Origin: Nageia nagi | Lineage: Eukaryota > Pinophyta | Reading direction: 5' to 3' | DNA length: 64,000 nt | NCBI GenBank assembly: GCA_050084985.1 | Contig: JBITNC010000001.1 | Coordinates: forward strand, 178,932,001-178,996,000 | Shown: in pieces, positions 23,020-37,479 of the stretch | Layout: each line of letters starts with the position of its first letter | Position numbering within the stretch: position 1 is the stretch's first letter | Made by a program: the position numbers and the translations under genes | The notes under the pieces: model-generated | The model's input: the letters and a program-made list of their open reading frames with translations, nothing else | Databases searched by the model: none | What the model was told of the DNA's origin: nothing

Positions 23020-24601
23020 TAGTACATCTATTGATGGGAACTACTCCCATTGTTCCTAGCATCAGTGGTCCTCTTTCTAACCTTGCACCTACTCTAGTTG
23101 GCTCCTAAGGCTAATATACCTCTTGAAACCTAGCTCATTATCACTTTGTGGGTGTATAAAATCCCACTAGTCATTTGGTGGAGGCATGCCCACCCTCTCT
23201 TATAGTCTCTTCACAAACTCCTCCATGGTCATAATCTATGCATCTCTCACTAAAACCATGGCCTAAAGGGTGGCCACATATCCCTTGAAAGTATTAAGCC
23301 TCTTAATATCAACCTTAAGGGCCACCACTTAGGTCTTTGACTCTCTTGCAAATAATAATTGCACTGTTAGTCCTTTAATCATATATAAATTACAAAATTG
23401 AGTATGTGGTTAGTGTTTTACTTAGTGTCACTAGTGGCATAACCTCTGTAAGTGCAACCAATCTTGGTGTTGCTTCTCCCTCCTACACTATAATATCATG
23501 CATGGAATTATTAACCTAGTAAGGGTAATCCTCTAAGGACCCCTCTCTCATTGATACCTCCTACACCTCATCCTTAACCATGCTTAGTGTAGTTGGACGA
23601 ATGCCCTGCCATCATATTGTATACTCGCATGCAACCCTTGGTGCCATGGATATGTCCATTGCACCATCATGCACCCTAGGCTCCTCTTAGGTTAACCTCT
23701 ATGATGGGGTAGATATTGCTCCATCATCTTCCTCTTAGTTTGGAGGAAGTAATCCCATCATACCCAAGACATCTATTGGGCATCATCATCCCACACATAA
23801 TCCAAATAGGATACCCACACATGGTCCTTCTCCTATAGGCCATATAGCTCTTTCCCCTAGCCTTTAAGGAATGTGGGTATTTGTACCCACATGCTCTAGA
23901 CACCTAGTAAGTGAGGGTAATATCACATAGGTCCTATTATCCCTTTGAAGTTTGACCATGTTTATAATTATGATCTTCTCATATGCCCATATCTATAGAA
24001 GACTTGCATGTGCCACCATGATGTTGAACTTGTTAACACTCATGAAATTGTATAAATCTCTATAAAGCTATGCTAGCATAAGGTGAGACCATGTAAACCA
24101 CATCCACTTGGAACATATATTCTATACAACCCAAACTAATCCTAAAAAAAAGGATGAACTACTCTTATCTAGAAATAAATAAGTAGAAATTATTACTGCA
24201 ATATATAATCTCAAATGCCTCCTCAAGAAGCCAAAGTGACACACCTCAGCTAGCCTTATAGTATGATGCTCCTAGTCATGGTCCTCATTACTAGTTAGAC
24301 ACAAAGATAACTACTCTTGAACTCTATTATCCACTACTTCTGCTTGGTGTATAAGCCATACTTGGATGAGAATGCCCCATATTTGGTACACATCAAGTAT
24401 TATCATCACCATTTCACCTAGGGGTAGGTGAAAGGTATTGCAATAAGGATTCTAGTGCTCTATAAGCACTATCAAAAAAGGGAGGTCCCTTTGGATGTGT
24501 CCAACAATTGACAAGTCACCCAATCCATACCGAGAGAGGATGTCATCCTCATAGTTGGTCCTTTATTAGGAACATGCCTTTTTTAGAGTTGCTATGGACA
24601 T
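23020..24601 (-). pseudogene. plant mobile domain (PMD) protein, decayed
   Basis: On the minus strand from an ATG at 24601 the pieces follow the PMD order: YEDDILSRYGLGDLSIVGHI, then FLIVLIEH-stop-NPYCNTFHLPLGE and MVMILDVYQIWGILIQ. These match the hallmark W-R-P-E-T-H-T-F-H-L-P-x-G-E-M-x-x-T-L-x-D-V-x-x-x-x-G-L-P-I of the MAIN/MAIL1 and transposon-borne PMD families. Further on, in another phase, TWSHLMLA and LYRDLYNFMSVNKFNIM fit the region that usually reads W-G-x-A-x-L-A-x-L-Y-R-x-L. After frameshifts and Gln-to-stop changes comes MTMEEFVKRL-stop-ERVGMPPPND, and a final serine-rich end near 23028. Clearly inactive. It lies wholly between the two LTRs and antisense to the element's polarity. 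Confidence 0.75.
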
Positions 24602-26730
24602 GGGTACACCCCGAAATACCAACTTGCATTTTTGAAAGGGATAAATAAAAGAAACTACAATTAAACTCAAACATTCATAAGTAAAGAAAATTAAGGAACC
24701 ATAATGTATTAACATGAATGAAATACAATATATCAAACTAATTTATACTCAAAATGAATATGAAAATGGTAAAGATCAAGCATCTATTACGTGCTCAAAT
24801 GGTAATGTGCAAAGATACTCCATGATATGGCCCCATCATTTTATCAAAGGTCATCCAATACCTCTCCACCCATCATAATCCATGGAAGGAGAAAATAGGT
24901 AAATGAATCGATGAATGGGAAAATTGCATGATCAGTAAAAACCCTCATGGTAGCACTAGGGGCAACAAAGTGCAAGTGAATGTGAAACACATGGGGTTAA
25001 AGGATGGAAGTCAACTTGGAAGATAAGGAATCACCAATACAACATAATACAACCTTGGAAAGCAAAAAATTAAAATGAAACTCAAAAAGTAAAAACTTGC
25101 TTTTATATTTTCCCTTTTCACTTCTAAACCCTAAGGCACAATAAGGTCATCTTGGTATCAATTAGAATTATTATTTTGCATGTGCAATATGCTTGGAATT
25201 ATTTTATAGGGTTGTAGCTCCTTTTTGAAAAACCAATTTTTCTTCTTTCATGTTGTTAGTGATGTGGTTTTCATCAAATTGGTTATCAATTAAAGGCCTA
25301 TTGATCATAAATGGTAAAATTGCTCCTTTTCATAGTTTACATTGACCATTTCATTGAAAATTCTTTAATAATTTTTCAAATTTATGGACACCACCAATGG
25401 TGTGGTTTATGTCAAATTTATAGAAATTATAAATGCACTAATTTAATTCTTGATGTCTTAGATCATATTACTTGAATATCATAAATATTGGATGATTGCA
25501 AATGATGAATTTTAATTATTAAAATCTAATTTAATTAAAACTGCATGCAAAGTTTTCATCTTTATCTATGTGTAAACCTTCTTAATAATATGTATCTAAA
25601 AATTCTTATTTCATTGCCAATTGTATGCAATATTTTTCCCAAATATTAATTCATCCATTACGATGCTACCAATGACATGCTCTAGGCAAAATTATGTGTG
25701 TTTTCAAATTTTGATTAGACTTGGATAATGCTTATAACTCAAAAATATGTATCTTTCAATTTTATGAACAATGTATAGACAAATTGAATATTTGGTAAAA
25801 TATTGCTAATTCATGCTTTTAAAAATTTCATGGTAAATGGTAATGTTATTTCATTTATGATATGATGTAAAATGTTATAAATGATTTTCAATTGCATACC
25901 TTTTTATTTTTTGTATCTAACTAGAAAAAGCTCATGCTGGCAGCACCATGCCATTATTATAAATCCATTGTACTTGATACATGCTAAAATTTCTTTGAAT
26001 ATTTTCTTATTTATGCAATTCTTTCATGTATTTGTAATAGTTTATTGATACTAATCAAGATTATTGAAAATATGATTGAAATATTTTTGGCGTACCAAGT
26101 TGTTAATGGTATGGGTTTACTTTGAAAATTCATTCAAATTAAAATATTATAATGCAATGCTAATGAATGTTGAAATATTTGGTATATCTATGAAAATTCA
26201 ATGCTATTGTTGATTGTTCTACTAACTATTATTTTCAAAGCCATGGTCCTTCCATGAGTAAATACCTCATTTTATAGGTTATTCCAAACTTGAGTTATTA
26301 AAAGTTCTCATCAGCTTGATCTTCATAGACTATGAGTTATTTTTCATAGTATTCTATACATCATGGTTTATAAAACTATGAGTCGTATTGGCCATAATGA
26401 CACAACATATATCATATTAATTTCATCCTTTCTCCTACTTATTATTTAATGGGATGTGATATATGTAGGTATTATGTTGCTTTCTCCTGGAGGTATTGTA
26501 CAGGTTAGTAGGATTGGCATAGACTGATCACCTCATCTAGGGACTCCAACTTTAGCTTGCTTACCTAATGTGACATGAGCTAGGAGAAGTCAAGACCAAG
26601 AAGGGGGAAAATACTTACCACACTTGACATATTGATCAAAATAGGGAATTCCACTTTATTATTGAAAATCTTTTTCTCTTCTCTAAACTTCTTTGGATTA
26701 TGTAATTTCAAATGCTTTTTATTACATATC

Positions 26731-26745
26731 TAAAGAGGAGAAAAA
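26731..26745 (+). promoter_or_regulatory. polypurine tract of the PMD-bearing element
   Basis: TAAAGAGGAGAAAAA lies directly before the TG of the right LTR and indicates plus-strand polarity. Confidence 0.7.
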
Positions 26746-27486
26746 TGTAGATGTGTAAAAATAATTTATTATTTATTTAATAAATCATATTTAGACTCAT
26801 TAAATGATTAAATGGTAATAATACATAAATCAAGATAAATTATTATTATTATGTAATACTATATGCTAGGACTGATGCAATATCATTTACCATGGTTTAT
26901 ATTTTAAATTATCTTGAATATAGAAAAGACTATTATTATTACTGAAACTTAATCTCACTCCTCCCTATTCCCTTTATAGGTTATAAATATGGGTGGAATA
27001 GGTTTATTTCTATAAATTGAACTCTTTTGGTATGAAAAATAACTCTAATAGGTGGTTTTCAATTGTAATGACATATTTGGATGCCACCTATCATTGAGAA
27101 TTTATCATACTTTGAGCTTTGAACTTGTCTCTCTTGCATACTACATGATTCATTAAGATCCATGCAACCACTAGTGTTCTTCTCTCATACCATTAGCAAT
27201 GTGCACCATCTAGACTAGGAGGTTCAAATTTTAGTGGTTGAATCATTACTAAACTCTTGTGAATATCTATTGTGAGCTCATCCTGAAGCTAATCCTAGTC
27301 CTTTGAAGATACATTATTATCTACTATTGAGGATTGTACACACATGCTCACTCTATACTAGGTTTATGTGCTTCATGTATATCTATTGTAATATGATATA
27401 GAGCATATCATTATATAATCATTGTATATCCATATATCATTTATTTATTTGTGTTTATTACATAATTGTACATTTTGAGGTCTACA
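26746..27486 (+). repeat. 3' LTR of the PMD-bearing element
   Basis: Begins TGTAGATG and ends GTCTACA. It is the partner of 21288-22064, with a TATA-like box at 26982-26988. Confidence 0.8.
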
Positions 27487-27491
27487 ATACT
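27487..27491. repeat. target-site duplication ATACT, right copy
   Basis: Identical to 21283-21287. Confidence 0.8.
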
Positions 27492-27494
27492 AAT

Positions 27495-27980
27495 TTTAAC
27501 TTTGTCCCATGTAAAACAAATCTAAATAATGCTAAAGATAAACTTTGCCACATGCTAAATGGAAATCAAAGGAAAAACTATAAATAAATAATAATAAATA
27601 TTATCCCATATTAAATTAATGGAAATAAAGAGGATGATAAAGTGATACCCTTAGTCCATGTTAAATACAGAGCAAGAGGATGTAAAGTGATACCCTTAAT
27701 CCATGTTGAATGGAAAGAAAACAAGTACTAATTTTACCCCATGTTTAATTGTAAGTAAAGGGAATGATATTTTTTCCTCATGTTAAATTAAAAGTAAAAG
27801 GGATATGCTCAAATGCTATCCTTGCCCCATGCTAAATGGAAAGAAAGGATAATAATGCTCAAAATTTGTCTTTTTCCCATGCTAAATGGAAAGCAAAGAT
27901 GAGAATGCTAATAATATAATCAAAATAGTAGAATGAAAACTTTTCCTCATGATAAATGTGAAGAAAAGTATTATGGTCAA
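27495..27980 (+). repeat. degenerate tandem array, CCATGCTAAATGGAAAG type
   Basis: About nine imperfect units of roughly 40-60 bases, each with a core near CCCCATG-CTAAATGGAAAGAAAGG. The cores are clearest around 27830, 27880 and 27945. The array begins within a few bases of the target duplication. Confidence 0.65.
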
Positions 27981-30900
27981 GGATAATATTTAATACAATG
28001 GTTTATGATATCTTACTAATATGCTAGGATGTGGTGTATTGACCATGTCTTGAGATAGTTGATACCTCAAACATTAAGCTATGGAATATGGATGAATAAG
28101 ATGACATAAATAAAATATCATTAACCTTTAATAAATGGTCATTGATTATGAAAAACTATGATATGATATTGATACTAAAAGGATTTTGGAATATGTGCTA
28201 GGTAATGGTTTCTTGGTTGACATGATATATACTCAAAGATTTAATTTTATCAAAGATATGATTTTGACCAAGATAAATAATTTTTTTTAAATTTTTTATA
28301 CTTAAAGATTTGAATCATATGATATGATTTGGTTGAAGACATGATATATGATTTTGTATGATTTGACTTGATATTTGATAATGGTAAGACATATGTGATA
28401 TGATAATTTCTCATCATAAAGATATCAATAAAAGTGTGATAAATGAGATTTATCCATATTATAGTCATTATCACTTGTTCCACAAGACTATATTTTCCCC
28501 AAAAATCATTATAGTTAAAAATCCATGATCAACCCAAAATGGATGATTTAAGCCAACTCAATAATAATGATTATGATCCAAGTGGTTGCATCCTCATTGA
28601 GAATGAGGCCAATGGGAAGTGAAAGTTATGGTGAGTCAGATGAACATCAGTGACATATACCTATGATAATATGATTATGATTGTAAGATGAAAGGCACAC
28701 CTGATGAAATTTGTTTAAGGATAATGATAAAGCATAAATACGATGAAGATAAACATAATGATAACATAATGCAAGATGGAATAAAAAGATATATATAATG
28801 ATATCATTATGATATGGTAAGGATGCATGCTACATGATGATATAAACAATGTTAATACTATCAATAAGTGATGAAAAGAAGAACCATGATAGTCATTGGA
28901 GATGAGTGACTTTTTTCCAACCTTAATTCCACTAGTGGACAATCACAAAATAGGAGTAGGCTCTAGTATCAACTCCTAATATGTTAAGATTCTATAAACT
29001 TTATGAATTATGCTCCAAGTGATATGGTCAAGATTTCAAGATATGATAGGACTAATAGGATAGTGATAAATAAAGAAAATTATTCATGCTTATTGGCTAT
29101 AAGAAACCAAATTTCTCAACCATAAAATTTTTCTCCTGACCATTAAAACTTAATCAAGCATCAGGTGATAAGGTTCATTTGCCTTTGATTTATTTCTCAT
29201 AAAGCATAAAATTACCATGCATGCATATTCATTGAAACTAAACAATCATTTATTTTACTCATAAATTTTCATTAATCATGATAATCTTCCTACTTTTAAA
29301 AACAATTGAAGGAAAACAATCCAATCATAAAGGCATTCCCATAACTCAAAAGTTTGAGCTAAGCTTGGGAAAATCCTAGCCAATGAAGTATAAACAATAT
29401 AAGGTGTCATCAATCCATTATAAGTCTAACACCAAGCACTAAGGATCCAACAAAAAATGCTCCACCATGCACCAAAAGATCATCATTCATATATAGACCT
29501 TATAACTGGTCAAAGTATAAGCATCAAGATACTACCATTATCTTGACTATGTTACCATTATATACATCTCAATTTTCTTTATTATCTCAAGAGTCATAAT
29601 AATAACCAACATTAAACAACCCTTGACAACACAATTATTGCATTAATCATAGGTTACACCATATTGAGATATTTTACTCAAGGAACTCTCAATTCAAGAG
29701 CATATCAGTATCCTACTCAATGCTCAAAATGCATATTTATGATGCAAGCATCACTAATACAAATTGCTGCAAACAAAATCCATGTAAGTAGATAATGATG
29801 TAAAAATGCTAAAGTCATATAAGTACACAAAGTGCATCACTATAATATAATAAGCACTTAAACAAATATACTATACATTACATATCCATTAACCTTTGAA
29901 AATCATCCAATATGGAATTATGCCATAACATATATCATGATAGCATCACAAAGGAATAAACATCAATAGTATGCACATCTTTGTTAAGACATAAAATTTT
30001 AAAAGTTTACAATGTATACTATTATAATATAAGCACTTATGTTAAATTAAGAAAACTAATAAGTCCAAGTAAGATAATATGTATGATTTATGAATGTATT
30101 TAGACCAATAATATAAGTTTCTCAATAATAATGCAAGTCTCCAAATTTCAATACAAGTTACTATTTCAACAATATAATTGCATCTTGTTTGCCTATGTTG
30201 TTTTCATATTAGGTAGAAACACTAGCTAATTTATTTAGAAATATAAATGTCTATATGTATCCATATTATCCCTAAATACAATAATAATATAAATTTACTA
30301 TTTCAACTAATAAAAAAGTTTGATGCTCTAATTTTACAAAACATTCAAACTTTAATTTTAAATATATTTACATTTTGAATAGTATCTAAAATTTGATTTC
30401 AAATTATGTAGCATTTTTAGAAAGTAAAGATATACATCAAAAGCTACAATCAATGCAAAATGATAACTTGCCTCTTTTTTACAGATTTGGAAAGACTAAA
30501 AATAGTCAAAGACTTAAAAGGGTTTTTGGGATTCTTATAATAAGAATTACACAACTCCAATCTAGACAAGTTATATATCATTGGAAATAGAAATGATAGG
30601 TATTTCCAATAATGTAAAGCACATAAAAAACCAAATAGTAACACCAAAACTAAAACCTTCTAAAAAGCATAATTTAATCTTTTTCATAATGAATTAGCTA
30701 CATACAAAACCCATAACATCTTTTGGAAAAGCAACAAGTTTCCAATTCTGATTATAACTAATGTAAAAATAGGTTTCATAATATTTTTGAAGACTAAACA
30801 TCATCACAATCCAATAATTCTTTTGAAAAAGCTAATTTTTCTCTTAACAAATAAGAACAAATCTATAAAACAATTTTTCAAACAATACATCAGAAACCTT

Positions 30901-32559
30901 TCTTATCAAGTAATTATAATACCAAAGGTAATGAATTGTAAAAAATGAAATAAATACATTTCAAAATAATTATCAACCTGCATGAGTATCTAAAGACCAT
31001 TACTACAAGCATAAGTATAAAATTTTGTAGTAATTTCCAACACATTACAATAATACTAAATTGCTATTTGTGGACATCAAGAACTTTTGTTAAACTTATA
31101 CTATTAGAAAGTTTTTTCAAATATATCTAAAAAAATGTAATGTTTGAATATTTCTATTAAGTATAATTCATTCATTTTGAGTCTACAAAATTCATCCTCA
31201 AAACTATAGGAAACTTCTATTAGCTATAACTTTTAAAATACAAAGAATTTTCAAGTTTTGTAAAATGTTTTGTACACCTATTAAGAAAAAGAATCAACCC
31301 ATCAAATCTTAATAAATTTTGGGTACTTTTACAAAATGTGATTTTTTTTACCTCTTGGAGGTCCTTCTACAAATTACAGCCTAAAACCATATTTTGCAAT
31401 CATGTACATTCCATACAGAGGTCTTCAAGGATTATATAATTTATAAAACTATTTTAAATCTTAATAGACACAAACTATTAACATTCAACAAGATACTATC
31501 ATACAAAAATAAAACCCTCTTCTCCTTAGATCTTTTGAATCATGAGCAAAGACACCTAGAAATCTATTTTCAAATAATAATAATTTCTAAAATAAAATAA
31601 ATGTTTAGAATCCATGCAACATAGTCTAAACTGGGTTTTCCAATTGCAAAATCCATGCTAAATCAAATGGTTGAGTCATTACCTCAAATATGCATTTTTC
31701 TTTCTACTTGAATGCATTTTTCTTTCTACCTGGATGCATTCTCTTCACCTATATTCTTCTACTTGCTGCTACAACATGATAAAAAGTAGTATGCAAGATT
31801 AAGTATGGCACCCCTTTTTCCTCTGCTTCATATAAAATATATCTCCCCTAATTTCTCCCATTACTCCTGTTCTAAAGTTAGGAGATTTTTTTCTATTTTA
31901 GTCACCCTAGATTTTAGGTAACTTTCATGCACAACTTCATGTTGTGTACACCAAGGAGAGAAGGATATTAATTATTGGTCTAAATTAATTACACCACTCC
32001 CGCATGCCATAATGAAAATTTAAGGAGACATCAAATAATAAAATATCCTTAATCCAAACATTTAAATCTTTCATTTCAAATATTTAAATCTATAATTTAA
32101 ATATTAATTAATATAAAACTATCAATATTTAATGACCCATAAAGTATTAATAGTTATTATTTAATCATGATTATTTTGGTATGATGAATATTATTATTAT
32201 TATTATTAAATAATAATAATCTCTGAAGTAATAGTCAAAACTTAATACCTAGTAACATTTTTCACACAACAAATGCTTTTAAATCCTTATTAAGATATTA
32301 AGCATTACTTCATATAATATAAGTATAATATCTCATAAAGCATAACTATGCCTAGGTTTGCCTTTATCACCACAAATCCTAAGAGTTCAACAAGTGGTCC
32401 ATGACATTGTCTTATCCTATGAGGTTATGATAATCCCACATTATGATAAGCATATTCACATGATGTAGAAGCCTCTACTTGATTCATGTCATGATTATGC
32501 AAATGTTATTGAAAATCTCTAATTCTTGATTTGGTGATTTGATTGGTGCTCCTATTGAT
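27981..32559. other. AT-rich stretch without recognisable genes
   Basis: Dominated by TGATATGAT-like low-complexity sequence at 28100-28900 and by plain AT-rich DNA afterwards. A 22-bp unit (TGCATTTTTCTTTCTACTTG) is repeated at 31690-31735, and an ATT/AAT microsatellite lies near 32190. No coding pattern or RNA gene is seen. Confidence 0.4.
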
Positions 32560-32569
32560 ACTATTCCAT

Positions 32570-34700
32570 TATTAATAAAATCTAGATTTCACGCTTCAAT
32601 CACATGCATCCATTTGTTCTATATCCCTTTTCCTTATGATATTTAGAAAACTCATTTTCTTTTTTACCATGCTCTTGGATTATCTTTAATTTATAGAAAT
32701 TCTAAGATATTTTCTTGTAATAAATTTTGTAAGACATCTGAAAAAGGCTACCCTAAAAAATTATAGTTTCACTTTGGTCTTTATACTTGATTATTGAATT
32801 GCCCTTTCTCATTTATGATTGGTTGTTGTTTTGCTCTTTGATGTTGTGTTGCTATGATTGGTTGTTATGCTATTATTTATTGGTTGACATCATATGATAC
32901 TTGATTATTATAAGGTTTTTTATGTGCTTTATTGTTTTCATTTCCATTATTGTTATGATTTTGATCATTGTAATTTTTTTCTTATGTAATTTGATGTCAC
33001 CTAATTAGATCTTGACTTCTTTAATTATCTTTTCTTGTAATAATAATTTCTTAGAGGACTTGTATTGTTGCATTTACAAGATAAAAGGTATTGTTGCATT
33101 TACACGATAGAGGATATTTTATTATTACAACTTTTATTAAATATTTCATGAGCTATTATTATGGAAAGGAATATGATAAATTTGTCATGATAGCTCTCTA
33201 TCTTAGCACATATTCATTGATTTATTCATCATAAAATTATGATATTCTACTTAGACTATGTGATTGATGCACTTTTTTCATGTCGATAACAAAGGGATTC
33301 AAGAAGAGATTATCCAATTTTCCAAAAGAGTAAACACTATGTTGGGGCAAGTTGTACCACTCTAAAGCTTGGCCCACTCATATCATAAAAAATATTTGTA
33401 GCTTAAGGAAAAATCATTACTTATAATATAAAATAAATATTTAAATTATCTCAAATATTTTTTTAGATCCTCCTTACCTTTGAATTTCTCCATGTGGGAG
33501 ACCTCAAATTTATAAGGGAATTGCCTGATAGGAATCATTGGGTTGATTGGTTCATTGTCAATTTATTGCAAGATAACTTGTTCTTTCTTTGATTATTGGT
33601 TCTTGATTCCATATCTTGTAATATATTTAGAAAATAATCATGAATTGTTGGAGGCTTTTAGGATCCCATGATTTGCACTTGATATGTTACTTGATAACCT
33701 TATTGTATGTTTTTTCCCAATGGTGATTTAGTGTTTGATTGGGAAAAAATTAACCTTATGATATGTAAGGCTTATTGAATGTATGAACCATATAATTGAT
33801 ATATCCTTGACTTTTATATGATGGTTCATTCAAAACATATTGATAATATTGAGCTTTCCCTTAATCATAAGAAGGGACTTGTTGAGAAGATTGGGCTTGA
33901 CTCACATTTTGGTAAGCTTGATCCATGATATTTTAAGGATCCATTTATTATAAGTTGTTTTATATTTGATTTATTATTGTTATTTTGATTAATGGGAAGG
34001 ATTAAGTTGACCAACATGAGCAACTTGTTGAGGTTAAATTTGATTTTGGATTGGGATCCTTAAAGTCTTAATATTGAGATGTACTCCTAGATATTATGAT
34101 GTGATTTGATTAGGTGTGATCAAATAATTAGATTGTACCATAGGAGGGTTTGGTGCACTAAAATGGCTAGCTTATTGAGAGTTATAATATGATGTAGATC
34201 CAAGGTTATCATTTATAGGATATGCACTTGATATCACTTGAAGGATGTTTGTTGTTGGAAAAAATATCGCTAGGGATTCTTGTGAAACTATTTGTTTTAT
34301 TTCTTGATTCAATATTTTAGTTGTTGTAATAACTGGTGATGTAATGATAAATTATTGTTGTTAATCATGATATGATGGATCAAAGTAATGAATCATATTT
34401 TAAAGTTTAGAGGTTAGTGGCACACAATGATTTTGATATTATTGAAAATTAAATTGTTCAAAAAGTATAGCCAAATTCTCTTGAATTAAAGGGTCATCCA
34501 TGAATTAGTTCCTAATATGTTGAGGAATGTTTTAAAATACCACATTAAATTTGACTTCACTAACAATTTGATGATCAAGAGGTCTAGTGGAATGATGAGA
34601 ATGAGAAGAATGTTGAGATGATTTTGAATAAGAATGAGATTATAGAGTGATTGGTATAGATGGAAGGGGTTGATATTTTCTTTTTATTTGTTAGTTCTCT
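32570..34700 (-). pseudogene. gag (decayed), same family as 60.4-63.3 kb
   Basis: Reading leftwards on the minus strand: a glutamine-rich N-terminal part with many Gln-to-stop changes (about 34300-33900), then INPMIPIRQFPYKFEVSHME followed by KFKGKEDLKKYLR (about 33550-33460). This parallels PKKDIPYKFEILKIEHFKGK at about 62410-62480 on the plus strand. At the end stands NEFSKYHKEKGYRTNGC (about 32680-32620), a damaged zinc knuckle that parallels NEFCNYH..HDTNQC at 63229-63271. No protease is recognised to the left. The relic is truncated on both sides as far as I can see. Confidence 0.65.
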
Positions 34701-37470
34701 TATTCTTATTTCTTGGATCTTGGTGTATCTACCATATTCACATATGCTTCCTTATCAAACCTCCTAAGAGATATAAGCTTTGAAATCCAAGGAATAAAAG
34801 GAAAGAATAATATTTTGCTACATAAATATAAGAGTGAAATATGCCACAAAAGGTAAGAAAATAAATACCAAGCCTAAAAGTGTTAGTTTAGAGGATAAAA
34901 AGATTAACTACAAAAAACCTAAATGATAAAAAATAAATACCATATACTCAAAATCCCCATGATGATGAAGATAGCAATGGTTCATATCTTTATCTAGTTG
35001 CTATTTTGACTTATTATCTTTTACTCTTGATTAATGATGGTTTATTTTATGATCAATTTAACATATTATAAGTTTTACTAAATATGTGCCTAAACAAGCA
35101 TTTTTGGGTAAGGATAAATCTCTAGGGATGTGATTCATTTAAACAGGGGCTAATCCCACATTAACAATGACATCCAAGTTTGGGTGAGACTGTGGGGATG
35201 AACTTCATGTGGCCCAGCTAAAGCCTAGGCTGATATGATTAAGATGCAATGTTAGAAAATAAAATGATAGTAAAATTGGATGTATGCAACACTAAAATAC
35301 TTCAATGATGCAAGATACTTAAACCTAACATATGATTATTTTTAACCAATGCAAGAATAGAAAACATACCAATGTGCATAAAAAATAATTTTATGCTAGA
35401 GAAAATAAAGGAGACATAGAATAACTTGTATCTGTAGCTCCAATTCTTATCTAAGATGGTTTTTGTGAGACCACTTTTAACTTCCACCATATAAAATGGG
35501 TTTTTTTTTTTTTTTTTTTTGTAGATATAAAATTTACATAAACATTTTCTCAAGAAACTACTTCCATAAAACTATAACTTTAAATCAACTTAGAAAGGAT
35601 AATACTTTTATACACTAAATACAGTCTTAAGTATAAAAAATAGTTTCTTGAAAGCAAATAAATGAGATGAAAGACATTCTCATCACATGTTACTATAACA
35701 GGGTAATATGACCAATAGAAAAAAAAAACCATCAAGATTGAGTCTCCTTGCCACATAACATATCAAAAACTAATCATCATATGAATCAGATAGGCCTATA
35801 CAATCATCAACTACTTCCCTAAACACCATTATAGGTTCTTTACACTTGTAAAAATTTATAGGTTGGGTGAGATTATAAAATCCTAATAAGTAGAGCCCCC
35901 TACTACCCACATATAACCATGTAATAAATTGTAGCAATAGATTAATTTTAATACTAACTAGTAATTTCTAGAACATGCAAATAAGAATAAACAAATTGAA
36001 GCCCTACTATTATTTAAACTAGTATGATCAAAACAACCATATATGAGATAAATTTCTAGAAATACCATAATATCCACCAATATTATCATCAATGAGTACA
36101 AAAATAACTACAAATATGATAAATCAAGTTGCCATACTATGTGCTCTTCTAAAAGGAAAATGCAACATGTATATGCTCTTTCATAACATAATGTATGTCA
36201 TGAAAGATTGATTTATGCAAGAATGAGAATAAATCTATTTATAGAATAGCCCAACGCATTGTATGCTAATAAAAAGAGAGATTCATCAATATTTTTCAAC
36301 TATGATTTTTACAAGTGCAAGATCAACTACGTCATCATGTTGAAGTGAAAACATGCTACAAGTGACCCATTAATAATATCTATATAGAACCCTAACTCTT
36401 AGATTTGATAAGGAAACATTATGATTTTAGGATGGAAACATAATAAACCCTATACATAGTATACTAAAAATCCATCATACCCCTATCATCTTCCTATTAA
36501 AGGGAAAGAATAGTCTTAAACAAATTGGAAATGAAATGACTACCATACATAAATTTTCCACATTACAAAGAGCAATAGGAAGATCCTACTTACCAAAATA
36601 GGGTTGAGGAAGCACTAGAAAATAAACTCCTCCTCTTCTAATTGCAAGAAAAAACCAAAGTTTGTATCTAACAAATTTATGAAAAGCTTGAAACTTTAAA
36701 TCTTACCCATATTGTTAGGGATCTTACAATAATTTCCAATCTTGGTTTCAAACCTTAAATCTTGCTTAACTAAAAAAAATTGAAATGCCCTCCCATGTCA
36801 TTTAATATCCCATAAATAGCCATCAGACTTATTGCAAATGAGCATCGAGCCATAACAAAAAATTATTACTTTCCCTATTTTGGAGCATGGAAGACCATAA
36901 TGAAAAATAGAGTTGCATTCCTCAATTGCAAGCATTTCTCTTCTATATCTCCTCATAAACGCATCTTCATGAATGAGAATTAGGATTTCCCATATTAGTT
37001 ATGTTTTGCCCTAAGTTTCCATCACTATGGAGGAGTTAAATATGGGTTTAATTATAATATTTGGCTTGGGTTTTAAAGTCTAGACTCAAGCACTCACCAT
37101 AATACATGGTGGTTTTAGTAATAGTTTTCATCACAACCTAAGTTAAAAGGTGTGGGTTAACTTGGGTACTAACTTGAGTTGATTTGAAAGAGCATGCAAA
37201 AGAAACTAAGCCAAAAATGATGTGTCTAACCATTGCAAGAAAAGCCTTTTAAGATTGTAGATGAAAACATAAAAAAATTTATCATTACCATGTGATAAAC
37301 CATAAAATTAAGAATATATTTTGTACATAAATAAAATCTAATCTACCTTTGAATTCAATAAGAATAGAATCATACCATTGAGCTGCACCTAAGTAAGTTC
37401 ATTACAACCCACCCTCCTTGGATTAAATATAACCCTTATGTTTATTTTTATAGTCATAACTTAAGAAAAT
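34701..37470. other. AT-rich stretch, unassigned; poly-T run
   Basis: No domain recognised. A run of 22 T at about 35499-35520 may mark the poly-A end of a retroposed sequence on the minus strand, but I see no matching body or duplication. If the neighbouring gag relic had a 5' LTR it would lie here; I could not find its partner. Confidence 0.35.
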
Positions 37471-37479
37471 AAATCAAGA

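Larger units (their letters stand above)
21288..27486 (+). mobile_element. LTR element carrying an antisense plant mobile domain frame
   Basis: A 6.2-kb element with LTRs of 777 and 741 bp, TG/TACA ends and the duplication ATACT. The purine run before the right LTR gives plus-strand polarity. No gag or pol domain is readable inside. The only recognisable protein is a decayed plant mobile domain (PMD) on the opposite strand. The LTRs are visibly diverged, so this is an old insertion. It is either a non-autonomous element that took up a PMD gene or an element whose pol has been lost. Confidence 0.78.

Noticed and set aside
35499-35520. Poly-T run as the tail of a retroposed gene or SINE
   Set aside because: No recognisable body, promoter boxes or target duplication flank it; it may be only a homopolymer expansion.
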